In this document: piece after piece, positions 46,960 to 58,800 of the stretch | Numbering within the stretch: the stretch's first letter is position 1 | How the letters are laid out: each line of letters begins with the position of its first letter | Source of the DNA: Pelargonium nanum | Taxonomy: Eukaryota; Streptophyta; Magnoliopsida; Geraniales; Geraniaceae | Length of the DNA stretch: 64,000 nt | Direction of reading: 5' to 3' | Assembly: GCA_036897485.1 (NCBI GenBank) | Contig: JAYMTF010000009.1 | Span: 19,424-83,423, forward strand | Translations under genes and position numbers: made by a program | The notes under the pieces: model-generated | Database searches by the model: none | Seen by the model: only the letters and a program-made list of their open reading frames with translations | Told to the model about the DNA's origin: nothing

Positions 46960-47980
46960 TGAGATTGGTTCAGCTGCTGGAACCGCCAGGAAGAGAAAAT
47001 TACAACAAAAAAAAAAAGACATACCCATGGTGGTCGTATAGCGGCAAGTGCAATGGAGCAAGAGGTAAGCAATGTTGTATCAAAAGAACCTACACGTAAG
47101 ATTAGAGGAGAATAAAAGCTAGTGAAATGCACCAATACCATACATAGTTTTCTGAAGAAAAGCGCGATATCAGTTGTATGTCGTACCCATTATTGCTCTG
47201 TTTGGTCTCTTGTTCTCTGGCATTCGATTATGTAGATTGTAGATATGTTATGTGCACGTGTCCTGAACTCTTTCAAGTGAACTTTCTTGTTCGATGTTTC
47301 CTCTTGACATGGTTAGGTTGAACGAATTTCTCTAGGGTGTCTTTTTGACTGCTTGGTTTATAAATAAATTTCATGTCGGTTTTGTTCATTTCACAACTAT
47401 TTTTGTTCTTGAAATGTGAATCCGTCTCACATATAGTTTGAGAAATAGCTTTAGTCTTACTAGCTGTATTGCTTGAGAACACAATGCCCTAACATATACT
47501 CATGACGTCTTAACTCAGATAGCGTTCGGATTAGAATTTTTGTTCAGGAATAGGAATAAAGAATCGAAATGAGAATGTGATTTTCACTCTACGTGTTGGA
47601 TTGAGACTTTCTGTTCACACGAATGGCTTTTGAATGAAAATCTAATATCAATTCCCTCTCTCATTCTTATTCTCATTTTATTTGTTTTTAATCCAAACCT
47701 ACATAAGATCTTTTAGATTTAACCGTGCATGCCACAGTCAAATATTCAATGATACGATATAATCATATACTTATGATGTCTTAACTCATATAGCTTTTTT
47801 ATTAGAATTTTTGTTCAGAAATAGGAATTAAGAATCGATATGAGAATGTGATTTTCATTCTTCGTGTTTGGATCGAGTCTTTCTGTTCATACGAATGTCT
47901 TCGTGTTTGTCATTACATGTGAGAAAAAAAAAACTATCATAGATCCTTTTAAGTGGGAAAAAATTCATGTAGAGGTTGGT
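46960..47980. other. Convergent 3' interval of CCX and threonyl-tRNA synthetase
   Basis: The 3' ends of the two genes face each other. From about 47515 to 47900 two diverged copies of a repeat occur, with GCGTTCGGATTAGAATTTTTGTTC and AGAATGTGATTTTCA, related to the small MITE at 48228. No gene is seen. Confidence 0.6.
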
Positions 47981-47981
47981 T

Positions 47982-50900
47982 TCAATGAAAAGCTAGAGCT
48001 TCCTCCTTGAAATGTCTGAGCAAGTCCTCAACACTCATCTTTGCATGGTCTTTCTTGTCTTTTACCTGAGCAATGCTCAAACCCTTAAAGTGTTTGAGCA
48101 AGTCCTCAATGTTCATGTCCTTCTGGTCTCGCAGCCGGACACTCACCTGGAAACGACACAAAGATTATAACCAGAAATCTGAATATCATATGGTGGATCT
48201 AACAAGATTGCCAGAAAATTTGTTTCAGGTAGCGTTTGGACTAGAATTTTGTTCGAGAATTAGAATAGGAATGATATTGTCATTGTGACTCTGGAATAGT
48301 TCTTGGTTCTCGTTCTCATTCCAAATTTTCTAATCCGAACGCTACCAAAGTGGTTTCGGTGGTTAGTATATGGGAAAAAACCTGTCCGGTTTCAGCTTCT
48401 TCCAACCCGACAACCAAAATGTAGTTGTATTGTGCCTTCTGAGCTATCCGGACCTGTGGGAAGCTGAAAGTATCAGCAAACCAATAAACTTATAAGGATA
48501 TTTTGGTGTTAGGGTTTATGAGTGCACCTTATTTGGGATTGTTTTGTCTGAAATATCCACATCAACATAATATCCTGCTTGATGAATCTGCTCCTGCACC
48601 TGTAGACATAGGTGAAATAAAAGCACTGACGGTTCAAATCGAAGTTAAAAGCATCGTTCGTGATTACCCTAACTCGGAGGGTAATCACTGGTTTGATCAG
48701 TTTGATTGACCAATTATTTTTTACCTAGTAAGATCTAGGGTGAACCTGTTTTCTTCGGGTTTGACGACTGCTCTAGATTGCCTAAAAGAAGTTTGAACGA
48801 TTTTTTTTTATTAGTTTTGATTCTTTCGAGTTTGACCAAGTTTGAGTTCATCGATTGAATTCTAGTCTAACTGTCGGGCAGTTCAATTTTCACAATTGTG
48901 GATCTAGCAGTTCGGGAGGGCACAATGGTTCCTCTCTTCTCAAAAGTCCATGCATCCTTTATTAGTGTACGGACAACTATCTCGAACATAATTTAGACTC
49001 ATCGGTCAAAAAAGTTCCTCAAAAAACATATCTATTAGAGAACTCCTATGGTCCTAACCATCATCAAAGACATACACACAATTGACAACTAAATCATTAC
49101 CTTTAGGGCATATCCATGAGCCTTCTCAGCAACCGAACAAACGATAGCTTGACGGGGGCTTAACCAGAAGGGCCATTTCCCCTTGTAATGCTCTAACAAT
49201 ATTGCGAACATACGTTCAACGGACCCTAGGACGGCTCTATGTATCATCACTGGCTTTTCTCTCTTCGCTTCGTCTTCTGCCGAGTAATACAATTCAAAAC
49301 GGGAGGGAAGCTGGAAGTCAAGCTGCAACCACAAACATATTTATAATAAATAAGAAAGAGCGGGCAGTGAACGAGACTCCCATTACTGTAGAGTTTGGAG
49401 AGGGTCGTTAATGTACGCAGTCTTCCTCATGTTTTACTAAGAAGATTGTTCCAAATGCTACAACTCACTAGACAAAATTGTTTATAAAACAAATGACGGC
49501 CTAATGCACCGGGCTCCCACCATTGTGGGGTCTGAAGAGGGTCATTAATATACACAATTTGGCTCCCTACTTTTAGGGAGAGGCAGTTTTTCATACTTGA
49601 ATTCTAAAACCTAAATATGTACCCCTCATTAGACAAAGTTGTTTATAAAACAAAGGACGGCCCAGTGCACGTGGCTCCTACCACTGTAGGGTCCGAGGAA
49701 GGACACTAATATACGCAACGTGCCTCCCTACTTTTACACAATTTTCCAGACTCGAACTTGTGACATCAGGTTCACAAGGCAGAGCTGTTTATAGAACAAA
49801 GTAGGAACAAAAATAAGTGAAATTTGAACCTGTAGTGTTGCACACTGAAACTTCCTCTTCAAAGCATCAGAGACAATGATGTCTATCTTTGGCCCATAAA
49901 ATGCACCATCACCTTCATTTAGCTACAAACAAAAACAACAAAATGGCATCACCTATCATATGCTGATATGCACATAAACCATCCCATCAGTTAATGTGCT
50001 AGGATTTTGAATCCAAAATGGGATATTATACATTATAAAATATCCTCACAAAACACCATTGACGAACCAGTGCACGAGACTCCCACCACTGTCGGGGGTT
50101 TAGTAAGACCCTCGAGGTCACAAGGCATCAGAGCTTGACCCCAAAAAGAAGAGTTTGATACAAAAATTATAATTCAAACAATACATGCTAGAAATCCAAC
50201 AAAGAGAGGCCATAAACCGCATATGATCAGTTTTTAAAAAGAACAGTAATATGATTATAACTTTAGTAGAATGTAATTACCTTCCATGGCTTCCCAAACT
50301 CATTAAGTGCTTCTGTAAGAGCAGCCTCTGCCCTGTCCCATGCAGAGATGTCTCCAAGGAACTTCTCTGGTCTCTACATTACAAATTAGAACAAAATTTA
50401 CAGCAATACTAGCTAGAAACGGCAGTAGGAGGCTAGAAGCGTAGAAATGGCTATATCGGTGTCAGAGCTAAGCTGATCAATTTCTCTTTGATAATATATA
50501 CATATATATCCTTACATTCAACTTTTCAAGGTGTATGATTCTTGGCTCCTACTCCTACATTTTCTCTAAAGACTGTTTTGCTATTTTGATTCATGGCAAG
50601 CAGTAAATACTGTATTTTAGTTCAGGCCATAGACATCCCGGAAGAACGAATTTCATAACTAAAGAGACAATAATACCATACCGTTGATAGCTTTAGCTCA
50701 AAGGTAAAGCCGAAGATGTTGTAGGCGTAGTTTATAAATTCCAAAACACGCCTAACCTCTTCCTTTACCTGTAAATGAATTATAATTTTCAAGAACTAAT
50801 CATTTAAGCAACAATAACATGGAAAATTTCACCAGTTCTGTCGCGTAGCAAATGAATCCAGCTCACCTGAGACTCCCGACAGAATATATGAGCATCATCC

Positions 50901-53900
50901 TGTATCAAAATTTAGGTAACACATTGTGAGAACAAGAGATTTACAGCCAAGAAATAACATATTATAAAAACATAAGTTACTGTAGGGAAGTATGGCTGCC
51001 AATTTGGGTCGTGACCTGTGACTCAACATAAACATGAAATGAATTTAAGAGGGTTTGGCCTTTGGGTTCAGCTTATTCGTGTTCATGTCGACTAATCCAA
51101 CCCGTTTAGTTAATTGTGTCATGTTCATGTGGAACAAGCTTGACCCGCATAACACTTTTGCAGAATCCAAAGTGCAGAAAGCCAGTGAAGTTCCCAAACA
51201 TTAGGAAAGGAACAACAATTATAGTACTAGAATCACTCAATAGAGGTTGGTCCCAAGCTCAGAAAAGAAGGTTGTGTTAGGTTGACTAGTGTAAAACTTG
51301 CCGAATCTTATGAACTTTAAATAAGCTAATGCATCTAAAAATACCTGCTGAAATCTCCTGACACGCGTTAACCCACTGAGTGCACCACTTGCCTCATTCC
51401 GATGCAAGACCCCGAAATCAGCAAGTCGCAAAGGAAGTTCTGCAGAGCAATCCAATATTCCAACTTGTTAAGACATTAATGTTGGTGCAATCTAGGAACA
51501 TTGTTAGCAATTGCTAAGAATATACACTTTATGTGGCTTAAACCATGATTATGTAGGCAAATTCTGCATAGGTCATAATGCACTACGTTTAAGAGAGGGA
51601 AAAAAAATACCTCTATATGAGCGCACCCGGTGTTGGAAAATTAGACAGTGACCAGGACAATTCATTGGTTTCAGACCAATCTTTTGATTCTCTATCTGTA
51701 TATAAACATAAATAGCCATTGAATCAAAGAGGTTTTTCACCACAAGAATTTATCATTACTTGTACCCTCCACACCCCCAGAAACCATCCCAACACAGAAA
51801 AGGAATCCAAATATTACCATCAAATTCACAATTTAGTGTAACGTAATGGTTCTGTAAATTCAGTAGTGCAAAAACTGACCTCGAATACAAACATATTCTC
51901 TCTGTACTTTTCAGCGTGACCTGATTTTTCCCAAAGCTCCATATTATATATATTTGGCGTCACAACCTGACAAATTAAAACAACAATTATAGGGTAAGAA
52001 ACTCATTAATGGCGCCTCCTAGGGGGTGGCGCAATGGTTAAGACCCACATCTCCATGTGGGAGGTCGTGGGTTCAAATCCCATTGCGTCGGGTGGGATGG
52101 GATTTTGGGTTAAAAGGGAAGAGCTACCCCTATTGTGTAGCTCAACTTTTTTAAAAAAAAAAAATTAAAAAAAAACTCATTAATGGTTATATGCTACACA
52201 GTATGTCAGTATTGTAACAACTCAAATAATGATTGTGAACCTCTTGGTAACCTCTGCTCCAATATTCAGCTTTTATGAACTCCACCAATCTGTTGAAGAT
52301 TCTGGTTCCGCGTGGTTGGAAAAACCAGCTCCCAGGGCTAAAATATGCAGCAGAATACAAAATAAATTATCACAGTTGGAGAGGTGAGCTTTGTGACCGT
52401 GAGGTCACAGGTTCGAGTCTAGGAAACAGTACAAAGCGACACTCCCTAGATCCCACAATCGTGCATTGGAGTGTGCAGCACTATCTGGAGTATACTAAAC
52501 TAAAGCGAGGTATACTAAATGGCGGCATACCTAAGTCTGTGAGAAAAGAAGAGCTCTTGTTCTGGCCCCAACACCCTGTGGTCATATTTCTTTGCTTCCT
52601 CCAGCTGTTGCATATATTCCTGAAGGAAAAAAATGGCATTCAGAAGAAGTTGACGCCATCTAAAATTGAAGAATTTGGGATATTACATCTATAAAACTAA
52701 TGTGGCAATGTCTAGAATGAAAACTCCAATGAAATGCAGGATTTTGATAAAACACGACAGTCAAAGACATTTAGATGAACAAAAGAAAGGCCAAATAAGT
52801 TACGAGCACCTTCAATTGCTTTTGGTCGGGATATGATATGGCATGAACTCTTTGCAAGCTTTCGCGTGTATTATCCCCCCTCCAATAAGCTGCTGAAGCC
52901 TGCAATACGATCTCATCAGTAAAAAAAAGACGCCAAACTGAAACTCACACGTGCTTACTAAACTATATATAGCTTCAACATTCCATACGGCACGTCACCT
53001 TCAAACATGCAAATGCTTTCACAAAAGACGTATTAGGTATATGGGGTCCAGGACATAAGTCAACCAAGGAGCCCAATCTGTACACTGTGATTTTGTCTTC
53101 TTCAGGCAAATCATTGATAATTTCCACCTGATCCAAACAGTCCAAGAATAAATCAACTTGAGAATTGCGATATTATGGAAGTTTAGTACAATTGATATGG
53201 CACAACAATAAAGCTGTTGTCTGGTGACCTTGAGGCCACAGGTTCGAGTCATGGAAACAATCTCTCTGCAAAAGTAGGAGACGGTTGCGTACATAAATGA
53301 CCATCCACAGACCTGAGTTAAATGATTCTACTGTACCTTAAACTTGTTGTCAGAAAACATCTCAAGCGCCTCGCTCCTTGAAACTTGAATGCGCTCAAAA
53401 GGTTGTTTTTCCTGAACCCAGAAATGTAATATAAATTGACATAACACCCAAAATTAATAACATGATTTTCTCCATGTAAACCATTAAAATTATGAAAGTG
53501 CAACGTGAAGTTAAAAGAACATTTTGTACAGGGTCCAATTAAATACATCACAAAGTTAGTGTAAGGTCTGAAAAAATACCTTTACAGCTTCCTCTACACC
53601 AGCTAAAATTTGCAGGAAGTGATCCTCATTCAAACCCGTATTACATTGTGCATCGTAGTAGAAACCCTGTTATGATTTAAAAGAAGACTCACTTAGATGG
53701 GTACTAATGTGCAAAGCAAATGCATATTTTGAGACTTTATATGTACAGACCTCGATGTCCACATTGCTTGTAGTTGTACAAGGTCCAATGCAAAGCTTGC
53801 AACCATATGCCATCTCAAGTGACTACACACCACACCATAAAACCATATAAAATAATCAAATTAAATATCATAAAATAACAAACGCAATTAAAATATATCA

Positions 53901-55249
53901 AACACAAATACCCATGATCAGTCATATCCAGCCCTAAGTAACTAGGGGAAATTAAGTCCCCCCATATTATTAAAAGCCGACCAAAATTGTCTCACATGTT
54001 AACCTCACTTACATATTAGTTTAATAGTTTCAGTTTCAATATATCATCACATCAACAAAACGAACATAAAAACTAAAGAGACCATTTTGGTCAGTTTTCA
54101 GTAATTTGGAAACCATTTTGAACATAAAATTAGTTGAGGGACCAAATTGGTCAAGTTGGGTAGGACCACAAAAGTGACAAAACTTTCAAGCTACAAGTTA
54201 TAACGCAGCCACATTCCCTGGGCCTCAAAGAACCCGAGACCTCATGTTATGCAAGAACAATTCTATGTCAACTGATCCACGTGCTTAGTGGTGCAGGGCA
54301 CAAAAACTATCCAGACCATTTTGGTCTGTTTTGAATAACTTGGAAACCATCTTATCATAAAAGGACCAATTTTGTCTACTACTCAAGAGACCATTTTGTT
54401 AGCTTTCTCAATAAATAAAAGTTCAAAAAACTACCCACCAAACTATAAAACCATATCATAAAATGTAAAGAACCAACTCAACTAAAAGCTTAAGCTGATA
54501 GTTGAAGACCCAATATTAGTTTTATACTAACACGCCCATTCACGTGCAAGCCCATTTTCGCTTTGAGGTGGCCCATGCACAGGTCCACTTTTTGCCTTGT
54601 GTGGCGGCAGGATTCGAACTCGGAACCTCTGGTCACCAATGCTCTAATACCGTGTAAAGATCTAACGCAACTAAAAGCTTTAGCTGATAGTTGAATGCCC
54701 AATATTAAATTTATACTCTAACTTAAAATATCTCCAAAAAATCTCCAAAATCTCAACCAAACAGTCTCAATTCTCAAACCAAAAACTTCAATATATACAC
54801 CATCAAATCAACCTCACCTGAGCGAGAACATGAGCACTGGAATGCCAGAAAGTTTCTCGGCCTTTATCGTCCTCGAAAGTCAGTATCTTTAGCTCACAAT
54901 CAGCCTCCAAAGGTCTGTTCAGGTCCCAGAGAGCTCCGTTCACTTCACAGACCAACGCACTCTTCGCCAGAGTTTTCGAAACCTCCTCCGCAATGTCCAG
55001 TGGCCTCGTGATCCACTTCTTCGCCTCCTTCACAACCCCATTCTGGATCGACCCCAATATCTTAACCCTAATTTCAAAAACAAAAACAAAAACAAAAAAA
55101 CGGTTTCAATATCTGAATCTGTACTGTTCGAATCGAAAATATAACCAAATGAATCGAAATCGGTACTTGATTAGGTCTTGTTGGAGAGATTGGCGATGAG
55201 AAACCTCCCGCGCTCGAAGCTTTTCGAAAAGTTCTAGCTTTTTGTCCAT
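47982..55249 (-). CDS. Threonyl-tRNA synthetase (class II)
   Basis: Charges tRNA(Thr) with threonine and edits mischarged Ser. Twenty exons, high to low: 55249-55167, 55067-54818, 53822-53751, 53666-53580, 53411-53337, 53127-52999, 52899-52810, 52619-52531, 52337-52241, 51966-51880, 51695-51611, 51439-51345, 50899-50867, 50768-50682, 50373-50281, 49922-49830, 49322-49101, 48599-48528, 48453-48382 and 48146-47982. They total 2076 nt and 691 aa. Order: TGS-like N-domain, editing domain with HSSAH (103-107) and CPGPH, then the catalytic core with zinc Cys366 (MNCPGHC), His417 and His543 and motif 2 around Arg395 (HRNEASG). The anticodon-binding C-domain follows. Odd points: Pro replaces the usual Arg in LCRGPH, and the C-terminus is duplicated (M-[NS]-[IV]-EDLL-[KR]-HFK twice). 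No presequence ATG stands upstream in frame before a stop, so organelle targeting is unclear. Confidence 0.94.
48228..48346. mobile_element. Small MITE in threonyl-tRNA synthetase intron 19
   Basis: A 119-bp element. The left end GGTAGCGTTTGGACTAGAAT is inverted at the right end, whose reverse complement is GGTAGCGTTCGGATTAGAAA. Two further diverged copies lie at about 47515-47710 and 47790-47900. The superfamily is unassigned. Confidence 0.82.
49360..50130 (-). repeat. Four Au-like SINE fragments in introns 15-16 of threonyl-tRNA synthetase
   Basis: Segments near 49368-49430, 49497-49590, 49657-49760 and 50068-50130 each carry a CAGTGCACG(A/T)GGCTCC-like start, a CCACTGT(A/C)GGGTC centre and GTCATTAATATACGC or similar. 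On the minus strand these are 3' parts of Au-type SINEs, so they sit in the same orientation as the host gene. They are diverged and interrupted by an exon (49830-49922). Confidence 0.6.
52013..52172 (+). mobile_element. tRNA-derived SINE with perfect target-site duplication
   Basis: The body begins GCCTCCTAGGGGGTGGCGCA and contains an A-box-like GGCGCAATGG and a B-box GGTTCAAATCC. It ends in a (A)n-rich tail after CTATTGTGTAGCTCAAC. It is bracketed by AAACTCATTAATGG at 51999-52012 and 52173-52186, identical at all 14 positions. It lies in intron 9 of the threonyl-tRNA synthetase, opposite to that gene. A tRNA gene is excluded because there is no full cloverleaf 3' end. Confidence 0.92.
52370..52460 (+). 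mobile_element. SINE fragment upstream of exon 9
   Basis: GGTGAGCTTTGTGACCGTGA leads to a B-box-like ACAGGTTCGAGTC, as in a related fragment at about 53195-53300 (GGTGACCTTGAGGCCACAGG, then TTCGAGTC). These are Au-like heads without clear ends, in intron 8 and intron 5 of the gene on the opposite strand. Confidence 0.55.
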
Positions 55250-55330
55250 GGCGGAAGGAGTGAGCAGGACTGTGTGTAACGGCTGAAAAGGAAATCGGTA
55301 GATACTTGCTATACACGTTACGTTATGTGC

Positions 55331-55338
55331 TTATATAG
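55331..55338 (-). promoter_or_regulatory. Putative TATA box of threonyl-tRNA synthetase
   Basis: On the minus strand CTATATAA stands 82 bp upstream of the ATG at 55249. It is the only TATA-like site close to the start. Confidence 0.6.
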
Positions 55339-55863
55339 TTAGGGTTTTATTACAGAAAAGGAAAAACCATATAATTTATGATTTTGTCAATATTTTATTA
55401 AATTAAATTTTTAGTCAACGGGTCTTGCACAACTAACCGGGTCGAGTTCAGATTTAAAAATTAGTCAACTGATTTTCTCCACTCCAAGTGGGATTGCCCG
55501 CCCAAAATTTGGCTCGAGCCCTGAATCCACAAAATTTCAAGTCGGGTTTTGGTTGGCCGCAATCCCAATCGAACAGTTCATGAAACCAAGATCAAGCTCT
55601 CACACAGCTAATAACAACACACAAATTGGCAACAACCAATCGATTTCATTAGAGATTTTTCATAATCAGTCTCGTGTCTTGAACCGTCCTTTTACACTCT
55701 TTTCGCCCATTGGCATTAAAAAGCTGTTCTATCTATACAAATATTTGTGACATATTTACACAGGACAACAAATCATCACTAAATGGTAGTAATGACCTTA
55801 TATAAAGAACAGCAGGCCGAAAGGACAATTCTGAAGAGACTCTTTGAGGGCAATTCCGTCTTT

Positions 55864-58800
55864 TCAATTCCTTTGGCCAGCCATGCTGCTGTTACCAGTA
55901 GACCCTGCACTTCTCAGGGTCAAGCCTCTATCGTACATTCGCTGGATCTCTTCCCTGTACTCGGTCAAAGATTTGTCGGGTATTGCTGGAGTTAGCTCCA
56001 CCACGTCCCCCATCTTCAGCTTGCACGTTGGATCGCTCACTGGCTCGCTGTTCAGCCTTGGCCTTAGTTCTTCCTTTATAGGGAACCCGTAAGGTGTCCA
56101 TCGGGAACTTCCCCGTCCAACTCTTTCCAACAAGGTCATTATCGATGAATTTGCAGGTAACTCTTGCACTGACATCTGCAACGTTCAAATACCGCTCAGA
56201 ACACAAACCAAAATCGATGAATCCAAATGCAATTATAATAAAGAACATAAGCCAACAGAAAAAACCTAGAAACATATAATAATAGTAAGTTTATATAGCT
56301 GTTAATGTATCTTCGAAGTACCAAAAAGAAACAAATAATAGTAAGTTTCAGCGGAGCTGACAACTTGGGCTTCGGGCCAACTGCCAGAGGTTTGAGATGT
56401 GCATCTCGGGTTATAGATTTTAGATAGATTATGTGTGAGCTTCCCGACCCGATCTGCATTTTTCCAAGGTAAACCCAGCCCGACCTGAAAATTGATCGTG
56501 TCTATTTTCAGAAATGCAGATCGGATTTCGGGAACCCCATATTCGGGTCCAAACTGTCAACTCTATGTTTCATTCACCTAAATACAACTAGTTGTCAATG
56601 TATCTTCAAAGTACCGAAAAGAAACAGAAAATAGTATGTTTCAGTCGCCTAATCAATTGTTAATATAGTTATCATTGAATAGTCCAAGTACAAAGGGATC
56701 AGATAATAGTATATTTCAGCCACCTAAACAGCTCCAAAGTACCAAAAAGAAACAGATAATAGTATGTTTCAGTCACCTAAACTGTTGTTTGTATAGTTGT
56801 CAAAGTATTTTGAAGTGCCAAAAAGAGACAGATAATAGTATGTTTCAGTCACCTAAACCGATGTTTGTCTACTCATCAATGTATATCTTCTAACTTCTAA
56901 GTACCAAAAATGAATGGCCCGGGACATACACGCACGTGGTTAGAATTTATTCATTAGCACTATTCTAGTTACTAACATCTCGAAACCGAGTTTATTTCTA
57001 GCAGATAAATTGAACTTTTCGTGTCTCAGAACAGGAAAGGATATTAGAACAAACCTTATCGTTCTCGATCATGATGATGAAAACAGGTCCGTCCTCTCCA
57101 CAGTGAGCTTTATAGGAGTACGGGCAGCTCTCAGAATGAGTAGGGAATTTGCAAGGTGGCCTAATGGAATCGGCATAGCAAATAGATGATTGGTCTTTGC
57201 TCGTTTTCTGGCACTGCCAAGTGACAACCCATCGAGCCCACTCAACCATCTGGAGGACAAAAGCTGAATGCTGGCTGTCGCCTTCCTTGTACCTCCAGTG
57301 AGCCGCAAACCCGAATTCTGCTTGTAGATGCATCTCTTTAGTTCGAATTTGAACTTCGAGTGGAACCATTCCTTTGTCCATCACTACCGTGTGAAGGGAT
57401 TGATACCTATATATTCAAAATCAAAATTGAGATCCACATAAAAGAGTATCATTCCATAAAGATCACCGCCGTCAAGCTATAACATACCCATTAAACTTCG
57501 GGTGAGTTATATAGTCCTTGAACTTTCCGGGTACTTCAGACCACACTTGATGAACTACTTGCAGTGCTTTATAGCAATCCTCGTCGTTCTCAACAATCAA
57601 ACGTAGCCCGTGAATATCGTGGATTTCATCCATTGTCAGCTTCTTTCTGCAAAAAAAATTGAACACCTTAATATCAAATCGAAATTTGATGAAAACAATT
57701 GATATGCTTTGGTGGCATAAGCATCACAAAATCTACCTATATATCAGAAAAAGTAATGCTTTAACTTTAACGGTATCATGACATGACTCCAAAATGACCA
57801 ATGTTTGTGTGTGAGAATGAGAGAGAGAGAGAGAGCATACTTTAGCATTTTGCAATAAATGCTGTACAAGCTTTTATGTCTCCCCGATAGGACGTGGTAA
57901 GAAATGTTCTTTTTGTTTAGAGCTTCCTCTAGTTTCTCTATAGCAGATGTGATCATCGCCTCATCTAAGGACTCCACGAGTTTAGAAGACAGTTCACCGT
58001 GCTGATCCGGGTTCAAATGTTTAAAACACAGATTTTCTAGCTGTTCCTTCCAACTCGAGATTCCTAAACGATTTGCCAAGGGTGCAAATATTTCCAACGT
58101 TTCCTTCGCAAACCTCTTTTGCTTGCTTAAAGGCAATGCATCTAGTGTCATCATATTGTGTAACCGATCAGCCAATTTGATGAGGACGGCCCTGGCATCT
58201 GCCATGGCAAGGATCATGGTATGCAAGCGATCGGCCTCAACAGTTTTACTTGCCGTGTCATTCTCCCGAGCAAGCTTACTCAACTGACTTAGCTTGGACA
58301 CCTGACAAAATGCCAAAATAATGTTAGACCAAAAATACATAACAATTATTATTATTATAATATTTTTTTAACGGAACAATTAAATAATTAATTGACCATA
58401 GGTTAACATTGAATAGAAGGAATAGCATGAATCCTATGCCATGTGAACGGTTATGTATTAGGCGCAAAATTATAAATTATAAATACCTAATCCCTGCCAA
58501 TCATCACATGATAATATGCACTTGTTGTTAACTTGGGATCGCATTAGTTATAAACATTTTAGAACCTAATCATTCTCCAACCGAGATCAAGGGCAAAAAA
58601 TCTTCTCGAAACAGAAACATGTATACACGATAAACACGTACTAACAGATACACAGGCAACCTCGATTACATGAGAAATTTACCCATCTATCAAATGATGA
58701 AGCACGAGAAATTTACCAAGCAATCCTCATATTACACATCAGCATTCAAATGAGCAAGCAGAAACCATCAACTGTATCTTCTTATTTCAAATTTACCTCT

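Noticed and set aside
52021-52090. tRNA gene
   Set aside because: A- and B-box-like parts are present, but no cloverleaf closes, and the unit has a poly-A-like tail and target-site duplication. It is a SINE.
55553-55995. Small plus-strand genes
   Set aside because: They overlap the 3' UTR and last exon of the RSH gene antisense and have no domains.
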